A DNA stretch of 64,000 nt, taken from the NCBI GenBank assembly GCA_025201765.1, contig MU623365.1, forward strand, positions 1 to 64,000, in the 5' to 3' direction. Below are positions 1 to 12,560 of the stretch, piece after piece. Both the position numbers and the translations under genes were made by a program. Each line of letters opens with the position of its first letter. Position 1 is the stretch's first letter. The notes below the pieces were generated by a model that did not search any database, had not been told where the DNA came from, and saw nothing but the letters and a program-made list of their open reading frames with translations. Source of the stretch: Daldinia sp. FL1419. Lineage: Eukaryota > Ascomycota > Sordariomycetes > Xylariales > Hypoxylaceae.

Positions 1-702
1 AATTTATAAAATAATTTAAAGTTTTAATATTAAATATATTGTTCACTATATAATCAATACTATTTTAAAATACCTTTTATTACCCAAAACTCTATTAATC
101 TTATATATTAACTTATTTTTTTTATACTAATACCTTATCCAAATAAGTAATATTAATAAAAAAAAATTAATAATTAATTTAATAACCTTATAACAATTAT
201 ATAAAAATTAAGAAATTAATAATATTTAATGGATCCACAACATATATAATCCTGCAGATATTATAATAAAAATATCCCCAAATAAAACTATATAAACATT
301 AATAAAAAGCAATTAGATTAACTTACAATTAAAAAAATAGATAAAACAAAAATCAAATATTAAATTCGTAATATAATTACAAAAAAAAAATAAAATAAAT
401 AATAATTATATAATTTATATTTTTAATCTAATATATAACCCTTAAAAAATACTTATATATCTATTATTATATAAAAATAAATTTCCCACCTATTTCTCTT
501 AAATAACTTTCTTCTTCAAACAACTATAATACACCAATTTCACCCCTATTATTATTTACTTTATTATTATCTTACTTTTATTTTACATACATACCTACCA
601 ACATAAAATTAACATATATAAAAGATATATAATTAATAAAATAAAAATATTAAGATTTATTTATTAATTTTTTTAATATAATAAAGAAAATTTAAATAAC
701 TC
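1..702. other. AT-rich, RIP-like non-coding DNA
   Basis: Almost pure A/T sequence with many stops in all frames and no recognisable gene. It is the left edge of an AT-rich block running to about 12,560 and probably continuing beyond the window. I see no retroelement domain in this part. Confidence 0.6.
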
Positions 703-1130
703 TATTGAACCGGGGTAGTGTGATTATGTAATAGGTCCTACCCTACAAAGACCCTATTAGCCTCCATGGAACCTACCCTTTTTAGGTTCCTACAGGCTCA
801 TATGGATATAAATAAGCCTCCAGGAATTGTTTTCTTATTTAATCAGAACAAATTCGTAAAGATTATTACATTTTCTTCATAAATTTTATAATAATTTATA
901 AATTTGTTTTTTAATTAAATATATTATTTATTCAACCTTGTACGCGCTACCATTGGCAAGTAATCACCTTTATTAGATCTCCTACCTGATCACTTTAATA
1001 CCTTCTTTAGGATATAGTCACTTTATATCCTCTGATTTATACAGCCTCTGGTTTGATATGGGTTAGTTGAAGTATAGGGCATATCCTGCAGGAGCTATTA
1101 GAGCTCCTGTTCACTATTTAAACATTCCTA
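703..1130 (+). repeat. Least-mutated copy of the ~460-bp repeat family
   Basis: This copy keeps the most G/C of its family. Two landmarks recur in the other copies: a start block reading GGGGTAGTGTGATTATGTAAT and, about 360 bp later, AGTATAGGGCATATCCTGCA followed by GGAGCTATTAGAGCTCCTGTT. A TATAAATAAGCCTC-like stretch lies between them. It could be a solo LTR or one unit of a satellite; no coding capacity is visible. The other copies at 3174-4389 and 10383-12560 differ mostly by C-to-T and G-to-A changes. Confidence 0.7.
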
Positions 1131-1734
1131 ATAAAAATTAATAAATATGGGAAAATGTATAGAAGAGACCTATTAGAACTTTTAAAATAATATTTGGATA
1201 TTTAAAATCATCTATTATGTAAAATATTCTAAAAAATCGAATAAATCCACTTTAAAAGCCATACTAATATATATACCTAAGAAATTATATTATGATTAAA
1301 CAACTAATGTAAGAATAAATAAATGCTCAAATATATATAGGTTTATATTTATAAAATTAATAAATATAATTTTTTCTAATAATATAAGGTACACTTGGTA
1401 ATAAAAAGAAATTAATAAATAATTAATAATAAAGAAACTTATACCTTAATATTTATTAGAAAATCTTTCCAAATACTAATAATAATAATAATTAAATATA
1501 ATTTTAAATTTATATAATATAATGTAATAAATATATTTATAAATATAAAATTTAAAAAAAATATATTTATATATATATTTTAAAGATACTAATAACCAAA
1601 AAAAATATTTCACATTATCAAAATATTTTACAATCTTTAAAAATTATTTCTCCTCTAATAACAAAAACTTTTACAAATTCTGAAAGAATTTAACTTTACC
1701 CTAATATTTTAAAAATTATATATATTTATTAAAA
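1131..1734. other. AT-rich non-coding DNA, probably decayed retroelement interior
   Basis: No open frame or recognisable domain. Its place just before a decayed reverse transcriptase suggests it is the upstream coding part of the same plus-strand copia element, mutated beyond recognition. Confidence 0.4.
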
Positions 1735-2794
1735 ATAAAATCCTCTTTTTTATATATGTAGACAATATTATTATAATACATTAGAAAGAAGTTAAATTAA
1801 AGATTAAATCAATCATTTCTAAATTTAAAAAATAATATAAATTAATTGGAAGTGATGAATTATAATGGTTCCTCAAAATTAAAATAATTTAAAACCAAAT
1901 ACAATATTAAATTTGGTTAAACCAATTTACTTATATTAACAAAATTACTAACTTAATAAAAACAATTAAAAGAATTTTTAAAATACCTATAATAAAAGAA
2001 AAACTATTATTTTATATAAAAATAACCTTATCTTAATTAATATAATAATATTAATAAAAAATAAACTTAATCTTATATATTATAATAATTACTTAGCCCA
2101 ATATTATATTTACCTACTTAAAACTAACCCAATTCAATTTAAATCCAAACCTAAAACATTATACAACAACCAATCAAATTATATAATATCTTTAGTATAC
2201 ATAAGGATATACTTTAGAATTAAGTAGAAACAACATCTTCAAAATTACTAATGATATTTTATTTATTAATAATATGATTGATCAAAAAAGTTTATAAACA
2301 TATACAATAAAATTATTTAATAGAACAATTGATTAGAAAGTTAATAAATAAAATATAATTACTATTTTTATTATTAAAACTAAATTATTTACCCTAATTT
2401 AAACTATAAAAAAAGATTTTATATATTACAATTAATTAAGGATTTTAAAATTAAACTTAAAAATCAAACTATACTCTTATTATATAATAATAAATAAATA
2501 ATTAGATTAATTATTAAGGATATCAAAAAACTTAAAATAAAGCTAAAACATATAAATATATATAATCATTAATTCAAACAAGAAATTCAAAAAGGCTATA
2601 TTAAAATTAATTATATTAATTCAAAAAATATAAATACAAATAGACTTACAAAAACATTATTAAAAAAGAAATATGCCCATTTTAGAGAATAGATAGGTTT
2701 AATGGATATTTTAGATTGTTTAAAAGCCAAAACATTTAAAAATATGGATAAAATGATATAACAGAAGTAAAAAATAAATAAAAAAACTATTAAA
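1735..2794 (+). pseudogene. Ty1/copia pol remnant: reverse transcriptase and RNase H
   Basis: Read on the plus strand through many stops, this segment keeps the order of copia pol. The catalytic YVDD box is at 1755-1766 and now reads YVDN. It is followed by a decayed version of the copia block that normally reads L-x-W-F-L-G-I. An RNase H tail near 2590-2730 matches the copia end ADGLTK...GLVDI in the form NRLTKTLLKK...IGLMDI. The stops and the D-to-N change fit G-to-A mutation. No functional protein is possible. The 5' half and 5' LTR are not visible and may lie left of the window. Confidence 0.75.
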
Positions 2795-2885
2795 AAGGTA
2801 TAATCAGAGGAATACCCCAACTTAAAGGTGTAAAAGGATTGCGTTTTAATATTATACATTTTAAATTTATTTGTCAGTTTTATTT

Positions 2886-3173
2886 AGGGGGGTATGTTGG
2901 ATTAGTAAACCTAAAAATAATATGGAAAAATTCTCTCCCTTGCAACAATTCCATAAAAAGCCTCACCACTCTATTCTAGAATTCTAATAATAAAAAGAAC
3001 AATTTAAATTTTATAATCATAATTTTTCCCTATGTATTGTGCAATAAAAAGGTAACCAATCAGTTAAGGTTAGAACTTTCCACTGTTAAGACAAGAGGGC
3101 ACCCCTGCAGGGCACCACAATAGCCTGATTTTAGTAAAAAATTATATAAACTTATAAAATACGTATTATATTG
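2886..3173 (+). mobile_element. Polypurine tract and 3' LTR start of the plus-strand copia element
   Basis: A run of G (AGGGGGG, 2886-2892) sits just downstream of the RNase H remnant and directly before TGTTGGATTAG at 2895. This is the layout of a polypurine tract followed by an LTR beginning TGTTG. The LTR end cannot be fixed because its partner is not in the window; the family repeat begins again near 3174. The sequence differs from the LTR of the element at 4390-10382, so this is a different copia family. Confidence 0.55.
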
Positions 3174-4389
3174 AATCGGAATATTGTGATTATGTAATTG
3201 AAATTACCTTACAAGACCTTATTAACCTTTATAAAATCAAACCTTCTAAAATCTTTATAATTCTTTTAAATATAAATAAGCCCTCAAAAGTTGTCTTTCT
3301 TATTTGATTAGCTTAAGCTTATTATAATCCTTTAAAAAACATCTTTATAAAACTTTTGTATAATAATATATAATTTTAATCTTTCTTTTAAATAAAATTT
3401 CTTATAATATATTACTATTTGCAAATAATTATATATATTTATTTCTTTATATAATCATTTTATTTCATTCCTTAAAATATAATAACCTTATATACTTTAA
3501 CTTATACAACCTTTAGTTTATTATAGGGTAATTAAAATGTGGGGCATATTTTGCAAAAATTATTAAAATTTTTGTTTAATATATAAGCCTTTAAAAGGTA
3601 ATTCTTATTTAATTAAATTAAATTCTCTATTACAATGAATTAGGGTAATATAATTATGTAATTGAAGTTACTTTACAAAACCTTATTAACCTTTATAAAA
3701 CAAACTTTTCTAAGGTTTCAACAGGTTTTTTTAGACGTAAATAGGCCTTTAAAAGTTAATTCTTATTTGATTAAATTAAGTTCTTTAAGTATTATCTTTT
3801 ATATAATTCTTTATTATAGTTTATGGTTTCTTTTTTTTGTTGAATATATTATTTAGTTTATTTTTTAAATATCAATAATCACTTTTATTAATTAGTATTT
3901 TATTTTATTATTTTAATATTTATTCTTTTTAAAATATTGTTAGATATAGGGTAATTAAAATATAAAATATATCTTATAGGAGTTATTAGAGGTCTTAATT
4001 AATATATAAGTTTTTAAGAGTTGATTCTTATCTAATCAAATTAAATTCTACAAAATCATCACTTTTCCTTATAACTTTTACAATAATTTATGAATTTGTT
4101 CTTTTATTGAATATTATTTTTTAAACACTAGCTACCATAACTAACAATTACCTTTATTAATCTTTTTATTTGATTATTCTAATACCATCCTTTAAGATAT
4201 AATTACCTTACATCTACCTAACTATTAAAACTCCTATTTGATAGTATTAACCCTAACATAAAACTCCTATCCAATATATAAGCCTTTAAAAACTAATTTT
4301 TATCTAATTAAATTAAACTCTTCAAAATAACCAATTTTTCTTATAGCCTCTTAGAATAATATACGACCTTCTTGTATTTAATTGAATAT
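3174..4389 (+). repeat. Left part of an array of ~460-bp repeats
   Basis: Start blocks near 3174 and 3638 (spacing about 464 bp) and GGGCAT-like blocks near 3530 and 3950 are diverged copies of the landmarks in the unit at 703-1130. A subrepeat of the type AAGCCTTTAAAAGTTAATTC recurs between them. Most changes are C-to-T and G-to-A. The last unit stops at AATAT (4385-4389), the target duplication of the copia element inserted at 4390, and continues at 10383. Confidence 0.7.
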
Positions 4390-4565
4390 TGAGGGAATTA
4401 TTGGACTGCGATACGTTGTTGTATTCGGTAAATAAGTAGAACTATTTAGGAATTAAGAAATTTGTAAGTTAACCTATTCTAAATGGGAACCCGGGTTTAA
4501 TCCTGATACATATTTTAATTACATAATAAGTCAGATAGGTGTTATAAAGCTTTTTCCTGCCAATA
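4390..4565 (-). repeat. LTR of the copia element (3' LTR in element orientation)
   Basis: This copy is 176 bp, beginning TGAGGG and ending CCAATA on the plus strand. It aligns without gaps to 10207-10382. About 40 positions differ, all transitions by eye. On the minus strand the inferred original ends are TG and CA. Confidence 0.85.
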
Positions 4566-4589
4566 TGCCCTCATAGAAATATTATATTA

Positions 4590-4960
4590 AAATTATTATT
4601 AATCCTCTAATCTTAACAATTTTATAAACTTATAATGTTTATTTTTCTTAAATAACTTTATAAAACCATCTGCAAAATTTTCTTTTTTTGATATATATTT
4701 TAACGTGATATTATTATCATTTACCTCTTATTTAATATAATAGTATTTTTTTTAAATGTATTTTTTTTGGCAGTTCATCATCAATTTTTTAATCTAAGTT
4801 ATTATTACTGTACTATTATATAATATTATAATAAATCTTGGTAATATAAATCTTAACTTTTTAAAAAAGTTCTATATTTATATAATATTAATTATTATAT
4901 TACTTAAGGTAACATATTCAATTTCACTAGAGTTTCTTATTATAACAAATTAAAATTTAA
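4590..4960 (-). pseudogene. Copia RNase H remnant
   Basis: Minus-strand translation keeps NSSEIEYVTLS, the counterpart of the copia motif S-T-E-A-E-Y-x-A-L-S. Further on, ENFADGFIKLF corresponds to the copia V-A-D-G-F-T-K block, then a short tail leads to the LTR. Stops and N-for-D changes fit G-to-A mutation. Confidence 0.75.
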
Positions 4961-6789
4961 CATATTAAAATATTGGTAACCCAATTATAAAAAATATATA
5001 TCTTATAATTAATTTTTTTATAATAAAATTAAAAATATAATTTATATTTATAATATTATATAACCTTAATGAGTTATATATATAATATAAATGATCATTA
5101 TTTAACTTATAATAGTATATACTTCATTTTATTATGTTTTTTAAATATCTTATTATTTATTTAATATTAATTAAATGGGCTTCTATAAGATTACATATAA
5201 AACAAACCCATATAAATATTGCAAAATTAATATTAAACCTTATGATATATATTAGAAAATTCATTTTTTTAATAAAAGAAATATATTTAAAAATTTTATT
5301 TATATTAATAATATTTTTTAAACTATATGCCTAAATAATTTCTTTTTTTTTAAGGTTAAATAATATTAATATTATTTTCCCTTTTTCTAATCTAATACTC
5401 TTCAATACTTTTATAATATATTATTCTTAATTAAAGTAGATATTTCTTATAAAAAAGGAATGCACAATTCTAACTCCAAGGAACTAATTTACAGCTCCTA
5501 AATCCGTAACAAATATATTTTTTTTAATATTTATTATTAATGCCGAAAGGTATTTAACATTTAGTTTATAAAATAAGAAATTATTTATATATAAAATTAT
5601 TATATCTTTTATATCTTTATTTACATATATTATATTATTTGATATTAATGGTATATATTTTTTCTTAATTAATAATACATATATATATTTCTGCCATACT
5701 ATATTAGCTTATTTTAAATTATATAAGGGATTTATAAGTTTAATAATTTTGTTAAATATATATTTATATTTATTCATTTTATTTAAGAATATTTCAAAAT
5801 ATTTTTTTAAAAATGGAAAAAATTTTATAAAAATATTTTTTACTAAATTACCATTTAAATACGCAATTATAAAATCAATTTAAATAATATACCAGCCATT
5901 AAGAACTATAAATGTTATTAATATTTACCATAATATTATACGAATAATTGTAATAATTATTTTATTATAATTAATATTTTTTCATTATATAAATCCTTAT
6001 ATACAAATACGTACTTTATATTTATTTAATAAATTTATTAATAAAAATTTCTTTTTTAATATTTATTTATTATTTATTAAATATTTATAAATAATATTTT
6101 ACAATTTTTTAAAATTAAATATTTTATGTTTAAAATTCTTTCAAATTTTTTTAAAAATTATTTTAAACTATAAATCCCAATTATTATTAATTATAACTTC
6201 TTTAATTGTTAAATTATTTCTACTAATTTAAAATATTTTATCCTATATAATTACATTAATAAAATATTTTTATATAAAATTGTCTTCTTCAATTTATCTA
6301 AGTTTTTCAAAAAATATTTTAATATAAATGAAAGTGTTTATAGTATCTTCTTAAATAATGTTTAAATGTAATAATAAAGAGTTATTAAATGTGCCCTTTT
6401 AACTTATGGTAATTGTAAAAATATTATTAGTTTTATCTGGAACTTAATAAATGTATAAATCCGGAATAACTTTTTTGAATTAGCCTTTTTTCTTTTTAAT
6501 TTAATCTATTTCTTTATTAGTGATGTTTTTATTTATGATGTTGTTATTAGTGTTTTGTATACTAACCTTAGGAATTTTGGCTACTTTTCTATAATGGAGA
6601 TACTTTTATATATATTTAAAAAATAATTTAATAATATCTTTTAAGTTTGGAATATTATTATTATTTTTAAAATATTTATAAAAGATAATATATAATATTA
6701 TTAAAAATTTGTTTTTTTTTAGGAATTATATAATATAATTATATTTTTTATAATAATTTAAGAAAATAGTTTTTATATTATATGTTTTG

Positions 6790-7200
6790 AGTTTTTTAAT
6801 TATTATAACCTTATTATTTAGATTAATTAGGGTGAAGCAATAGTTTCCAAGGATTCTTAAATATGTATTATTTAATTTATGGTCTTTTTTAAGTTTTAAA
6901 TAACTTTTATATTGTTTAAATGGTGTAATGCCCTCATGAATAGATATTCCGGTCCTGTTAATAACATATATAACTACTTTTAGGATAGAATTTCAGAAAT
7001 AAGTAGGTATTTTCATTTTAATGTGTATAACTTGTGCCTTATTTTGTAAGAAATGTATACCCCTTTTCGCTATACTATTTTGGTATTAATTGTATGATAT
7101 AGATAGAATTAATTCCATACCTTTTTCTTTATAAAAAATTTCTAACTGACTTATACTAAATTCTTATCCGCTATTAATTCATAAAGTTTTCATTCAATAT
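6790..7200 (-). pseudogene. Copia integrase remnant
   Basis: The minus-strand frame keeps YNxYQNSIAKRGIHFLQNKA, corresponding to the copia integrase stretch Y-x-P-E-Q-N-G-x-A-E-R. It is followed by KMKIPTYF, VIYVINRTG and EGITPF, the counterparts of the conserved F-W-A-E-A, Y-L-I-N-R and K-T-P-Y blocks. Several stops interrupt it. Confidence 0.75.
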
Positions 7201-10200
7201 TAGGAGCTATTAGCTTAATTAAAGAGGATTTAAAATATCTTATATAGATATATGAGGTATCCAATAACAATTATTACTATTTTATCTTTTATTTTATATA
7301 TTATAAATTGATATTATAAATTATTATCATTAATTATTAACATAAAATATTTATTTTTTTTAATGGAAATAAATTATAAAGAACTTATATTATATCAGGT
7401 TATTTTACCTATATAATTTATTTATTTTTAAAATTTTTTCAAAAGTATTTTTATTATTTTTACTTAATTATAAACAATATATAATAAATTTTTAATTATT
7501 TTTTAATTTAAATTAATATTTATAAATTTATTAATAATTTATTTTATTTTATTTATACTAAAATAATATAATTAATAATATTAAAAAATTAATTTATTTT
7601 TTATTTTATTAATTAATTTTAATAATTTTAATAATTTAAAAAATTTAATTATTTTTTTTAATCTTTAATTATTATTTTTTATATTTATCCTTAATATATA
7701 TTCCTATTGTTTTAATAATAATATTATTACTAATTTTAACTTATTATATTATTAAAAATAAAATTCTTATTTTTATACATTTAAGGTTATTAAAATTATT
7801 CCATTAATATTCCATATATACTAATTATCTATCCAACCACCTACTTTATATAAAAATTTTTCGGAGAAGATTTTAAAGGGAAAACCTTTAATAAAAAATA
7901 TATATTTTAATATTATTTTAATAATATTATTATCTTTCTTATAAAACTTATAAATAACCATTCCTATTTACATAACTAATATAAGTTTTATTCCAATATT
8001 TATAATATATCCCTTATTATTAATATTAATTATTATATTAAGGAAAAAATTATTTAAATTGTTTATAATATATATATTAATTTTTATATTAAATAATAAT
8101 TTATATATTTTAAGTAAGGAATAATAGTATATTCTGTAACTTCTACCAGCTACTACATTCTTTATCAGAGTTATTATGAAATTTTGTATGTTATATATTG
8201 GGTTAATCTCCGAGCGCTTTTCATCATACGTTGCAATTATCGATTTCAACATGTCTTCATCAACCTTGGTTGTGTAAATGCCGTTGCTTAAGTTCGTATA
8301 TTAATTTAATTTAATAGGTGGTTACAAAATTTAATTTATTTAGATTTAATTAATATTTTAAGTAATATTTTAATTGTTAATATTTTTTTTATAATTTTTT
8401 TTAAAATAACCATATTTATTATATTTATAATAAAAAGAATTTTTCTTATTATTTTATATAAGTTTACCATCAAAAATCTTTAATTTCTTAAGGAATTTTT
8501 TATTCCATTTTTTTAAATTTTTCTTCACATTATAAATTAAATTAAAATTATAATTTTTTAAATTAATTTTAACTTTAAATTTATTAATAAAATTATTAAT
8601 TACTTCTATAATTATATAATTCTTTTAAAAATATATAATTTTATAAGTTATTTTAACCTATTCTTTAACTTTCTTTTTATAATTATTTAAGAATATTATT
8701 ATTTTTTACTTTAGGATAAGAAATATATCAACCTCCTATATATTATATATAATTTATTATTATTTTAAATTATATTAAATAAGATCTTTTTTATTATAAT
8801 TTATTATAATAAATATTAATCAAAATTTTTATTATTAAACCTTACCTATAAAAATATAAATACAATTTAATAATTTTAAAACTTTTATACTTTTTTATAT
8901 ATTAATAATTAGGTTAAGCAGATCATATCTATATATTTTCATAATTATTCATATCATTTGCAACTCATCTATTACAATTAACTTTATTCTTTTAATATAA
9001 TTAATTTCTTTAAATAATAATATAAACATTTTTTTATATATTAACTAATTTAATTAATTTTTTAAATAATTATTTTTATTTAATAAAAAATTAAATTTCT
9101 TTTATTTTAATATAATTTTTATATTAATTAGTTTAAAAGATTATTATTTTAATTATAAATCTTTCTTTACCTTCTTATCTTTCTTCTTCTTTAAAAACAA
9201 TAGAACTAAATTATTAAAAATTAAGGTTTTATTATTTTCTAATTCCGAACTATTATTCAATAATTTATATCCATTTTTATCTAATTTATCCAATAAATTT
9301 AATAAATTTAATAATAAATCTAATAAATTAAGATCATTATTTATTATAACAAAATTATTAAAAATAACCTTTTAGATTCATTTTTCTTTTTTTAATTTTA
9401 ATTTTTTTATTTTTTTAAATTATTTTTCTATTTTTTCTTCATATAGCATTTCATTAAGAATTTAAAAAAGATTCTCTTATTTTATAAATATTACAAACTT
9501 AATTATTATTTTATTAACTTTTTTATTTATTAGATAAAATATTAATAATAACTAATTAATTAAATCTAATTATTCTAATTTATATAATAATTAATATTTA
9601 TTATTTTTATAAAAAAATTTCCTATTAATTTATTCCACCAATGGTAAAATTAGAGGCAATATAGATGGATTATTTTTTAAAAAAATATTAAATATATTAT
9701 AAATTAATATTTACAATTTTTTCATTTTTCTAAATTCTTTTTCAATTTTGGCCTAATAATTAACTACTTTATTTAAACTATTTTTTATTATGTAAAATAT
9801 ATTTTAAAATTTATATATAAAAATTTTAATAAATTTACTATTATTATTTTATTAAGTTACATTAACACTAAAATTTATTTTAATTTTTTTTACTATTCTT
9901 TTATATTATTTAAATTTTAAATATAATTTAATTTATTTAATTATAAATTTATTTAATAATTTTTTTTACTTTTCCAAATTATTTTATAAATTAATAATAA
10001 TTATATTTTACTACTCTTCCAACCACATTATATATATTTGTGATTTATTTAATATCCCTATAATTTTCATATTTCCAAATTCTCTTTAATTTACATCAAT
10101 TATTCCAATTCCATTAAAATCTAATCTTATATTAAATAATATTAAAAATATTATATAATAATTATTATAATTGTTAAAATTTTTATTTTTAAATAAGATA

Positions 10201-10206
10201 TTATTA

Positions 10207-10382
10207 TAAAAGAATTATTAAATTATAATATATTATTATATTTAATAAATAAATAAAACTATCTAAGAATTAAGAAATTTGTAGGTTAATCTATTCTAAG
10301 TGGGGACCTAGGCTTAGCCCTGATATGTACTTTAATTACATAATAAGTCAAGCAGGTGCTATAGAGCTCCTTCCTGCCAACA
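10207..10382 (-). repeat. LTR of the copia element (5' LTR in element orientation)
   Basis: Partner of 4390-4565, same length and no gaps. The first ~65 plus-strand positions have lost nearly every G and C that the left copy keeps, while much of the rest is better preserved here. It ends CCAACA at 10382 and is followed by the AATAT duplication. Confidence 0.85.
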
Positions 10383-12560
10383 AATATACCTATTTTTTTA
10401 AGCATTAATTACTATTACAAATAATTATTTTTATTAGCCTTTTATTTGATTAATTTATTACCTTCTTCAAAATATAATTACTATGTATTTAATTATTAGA
10501 ATTCTTATTTAATTACAATTCTTGTTTAATAGTATTAACCTTAAATTAAAATTTATATTTATTATATAAACCCTTAAAAATTAATTCTTATTTGATTAAA
10601 TTAAACTTTTTATTATAATGACCTAAGGTAGTGTAATTATGTAATTAAAGTTATTTTATAAAATTTTATTAGTTTTTATGGGATAATTTTTCTAAAATTT
10701 CTATAAACTTTTTTAAATATAAATAAGTTTTTAATAGTTATTTCTTTATTTAATTAATTTAAATTTATTATAGTTTTTTAAGGATTACTTTTATAAAATT
10801 TCATATAAATATATATACTTTTTTATTTTTTTATTAAATATAACCTTTAATACGTACTATTATTGGTAAATAATTACCTTTATTAATTATTTTATTTAAT
10901 TGTTTTAATATTTTCCTTAAGATATAATTACTTTATATTATTTATTTTATATAATTTTTAATTAATTATAAGATAATTGAAGTATAGGGCATATCTTATA
11001 AAAGTTATTAAAATTCCTATTTAATATATAAATCTTTAAAAATTCTTTTTTATTTAATTAAATTATGTTCTTAAATATAAAATTATTAATATTTTCATTG
11101 AATTTTGTATAATTATATATATTTTTTTTACCTTTTATTAAATATTACCTTTTAAAAGTGTATTATTATTATTAATAATCATTTCTATTAACCTTTTATT
11201 TAATTACTTTAATATTTTTTCCAAAATATAATTACCTTACATCTAAATAATTATTAGAGTTCTTATTTAATAAAAGTAATAATTACATATTAATCTTTGT
11301 TAAACAATCTTTAAGGGAATTTATTAATATAAGTTCTTATTTAGTATTTTAATATATAATTAGAATTATCTTATAAGAACCTATTAACTTCAAAGGAATA
11401 ACCCTTTCTAAAATTCCCATAAAATTTTTTTAAATATATATAAACTCTTAAAAATAAATTTTTATCTAATTAAATTAAACTCTTTAAACATCACTTTTCA
11501 TAAAACTTCTTACAATAATATATAATTTTTTTATCTTTAATTAAATATATTATCTTAAATATTAATTATTATTATTAATAATTATTTTTATTAATTTTAT
11601 ATTTAATTATTTTAATACTTTCTTTATAATATAATTTGTTATAAGATAATTGAAATGTAAAATATATCTTACAAGAGTTATTAAGGTTTTTACTTAATTA
11701 AAATTTATATTTAATATATAGGCTTTTAAAAGTTATTTTTTTATTTAATTGAATCAAGTTCTTTAAGAATTACCTTTTATATAATTTTTTACAATAATTT
11801 ATAACCATATCTTTAATTAAATATATTATCTATTTTATCTCTTAAACATTAAAAATTACTTTTATTATTTAACCTTTTATATAATTATTTAAATATTTTC
11901 TTTAGAATATAATTACTTTATATTTAAATAGTTATTAAAGTTTTTATTTAATTACCTAGAGTTTCTATTTAATATATAGGCTTTTAAGAATTAATTCTTA
12001 TCTAATCAGGTTAAGTTCTTTAAGTATTATCTTTTATATAGTTTCTTGCGATAGTTTACAATTCTCTTGTTTTTAGTTAAATATATAATTTTGAGTGCCA
12101 GTTATTATTGTTAATAATTAATTCTATTAGTTGTTTATTTAATTATTTTAATACTTTTTTCATAATATAATTTGTTATGGGGTAGCTGAAGTACAGGGCA
12201 TATCCTACAGGAGCTATTAGGGCTCTTATTCAATTAGAGCTCATATTTAATATATAAACCCCTAGGTATTAATTCTTCTTTGATTAAGTTAAGTTCTTAA
12301 ATATTATCAATTTATTTAACTTTTTTTATAATTTCTTATAATAATTTATAACCTTTTTTCTAATTAAATATATTATTTATTTTATTTTTTAAGTATTAAT
12401 AATTACCTTTATTAATTAATTTTTTATTTAATTATTTAAATACTTTTTTCAAAATATAATGATTTTATATTTAATTATTATAATTTTTATTTAATTAAAG
12501 TTCTTATTTAATACTTTAGTTAAATGATTTTTAAAAGATATATATTTTTTCAAAATTCTT
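10383..12560 (+). repeat. Right part of the ~460-bp repeat array
   Basis: This continues the unit interrupted by the copia insertion. Start blocks recur near 10,617 and 11,342, and GGGCATATC-type blocks near 10,980, 11,650 and 12,190. The copy near 12,180-12,250 is relatively G/C-preserved (GGGGTAGCTGAAGTACAGGG). The array ends close to the AT/GC boundary at about 12,560. Confidence 0.7.

Larger units (their letters stand above)
4390..10382 (-). mobile_element. Complete RIP-mutated Ty1/copia LTR retrotransposon
   Basis: The element is 5,993 bp. Two 176-bp LTRs lie at 4390-4565 and 10207-10382. It is flanked by AATAT at 4385-4389 and 10383-10387, a 5-bp target duplication. Pol remnants read on the minus strand: integrase at about 6,790-7,200 and RNase H at about 4,590-4,960. 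This fixes the orientation and the copia order, with integrase upstream of RT and RNase H. A purine-rich GAGGGC lies just before the minus-strand 3' LTR. All frames are closed, so it cannot move by itself. It is inserted inside the repeat array. Confidence 0.88.

Noticed and set aside
2611..5334. Open frames at 2611-2859 (-), 3662-3856 (+) and 5134-5334 (+) as small membrane proteins
   Set aside because: They are made of F, I, L, K, N and Y as expected from AT-rich DNA, and overlap copia remnants or the repeat array.
7968..8252. 94-codon minus-strand frame as a gene
   Set aside because: It lies inside the copia element in the correct orientation and is most likely a leftover of gag-pol open by chance. 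No domain could be confirmed.
1..12560. Mitochondrial DNA or an AT-rich plasmid integrated at the left edge
   Set aside because: The AT richness is explained by RIP-like transitions: LTR pairs differ only by C/T and G/A, and decayed copia domains are readable. No mitochondrial gene or rRNA pattern was seen.
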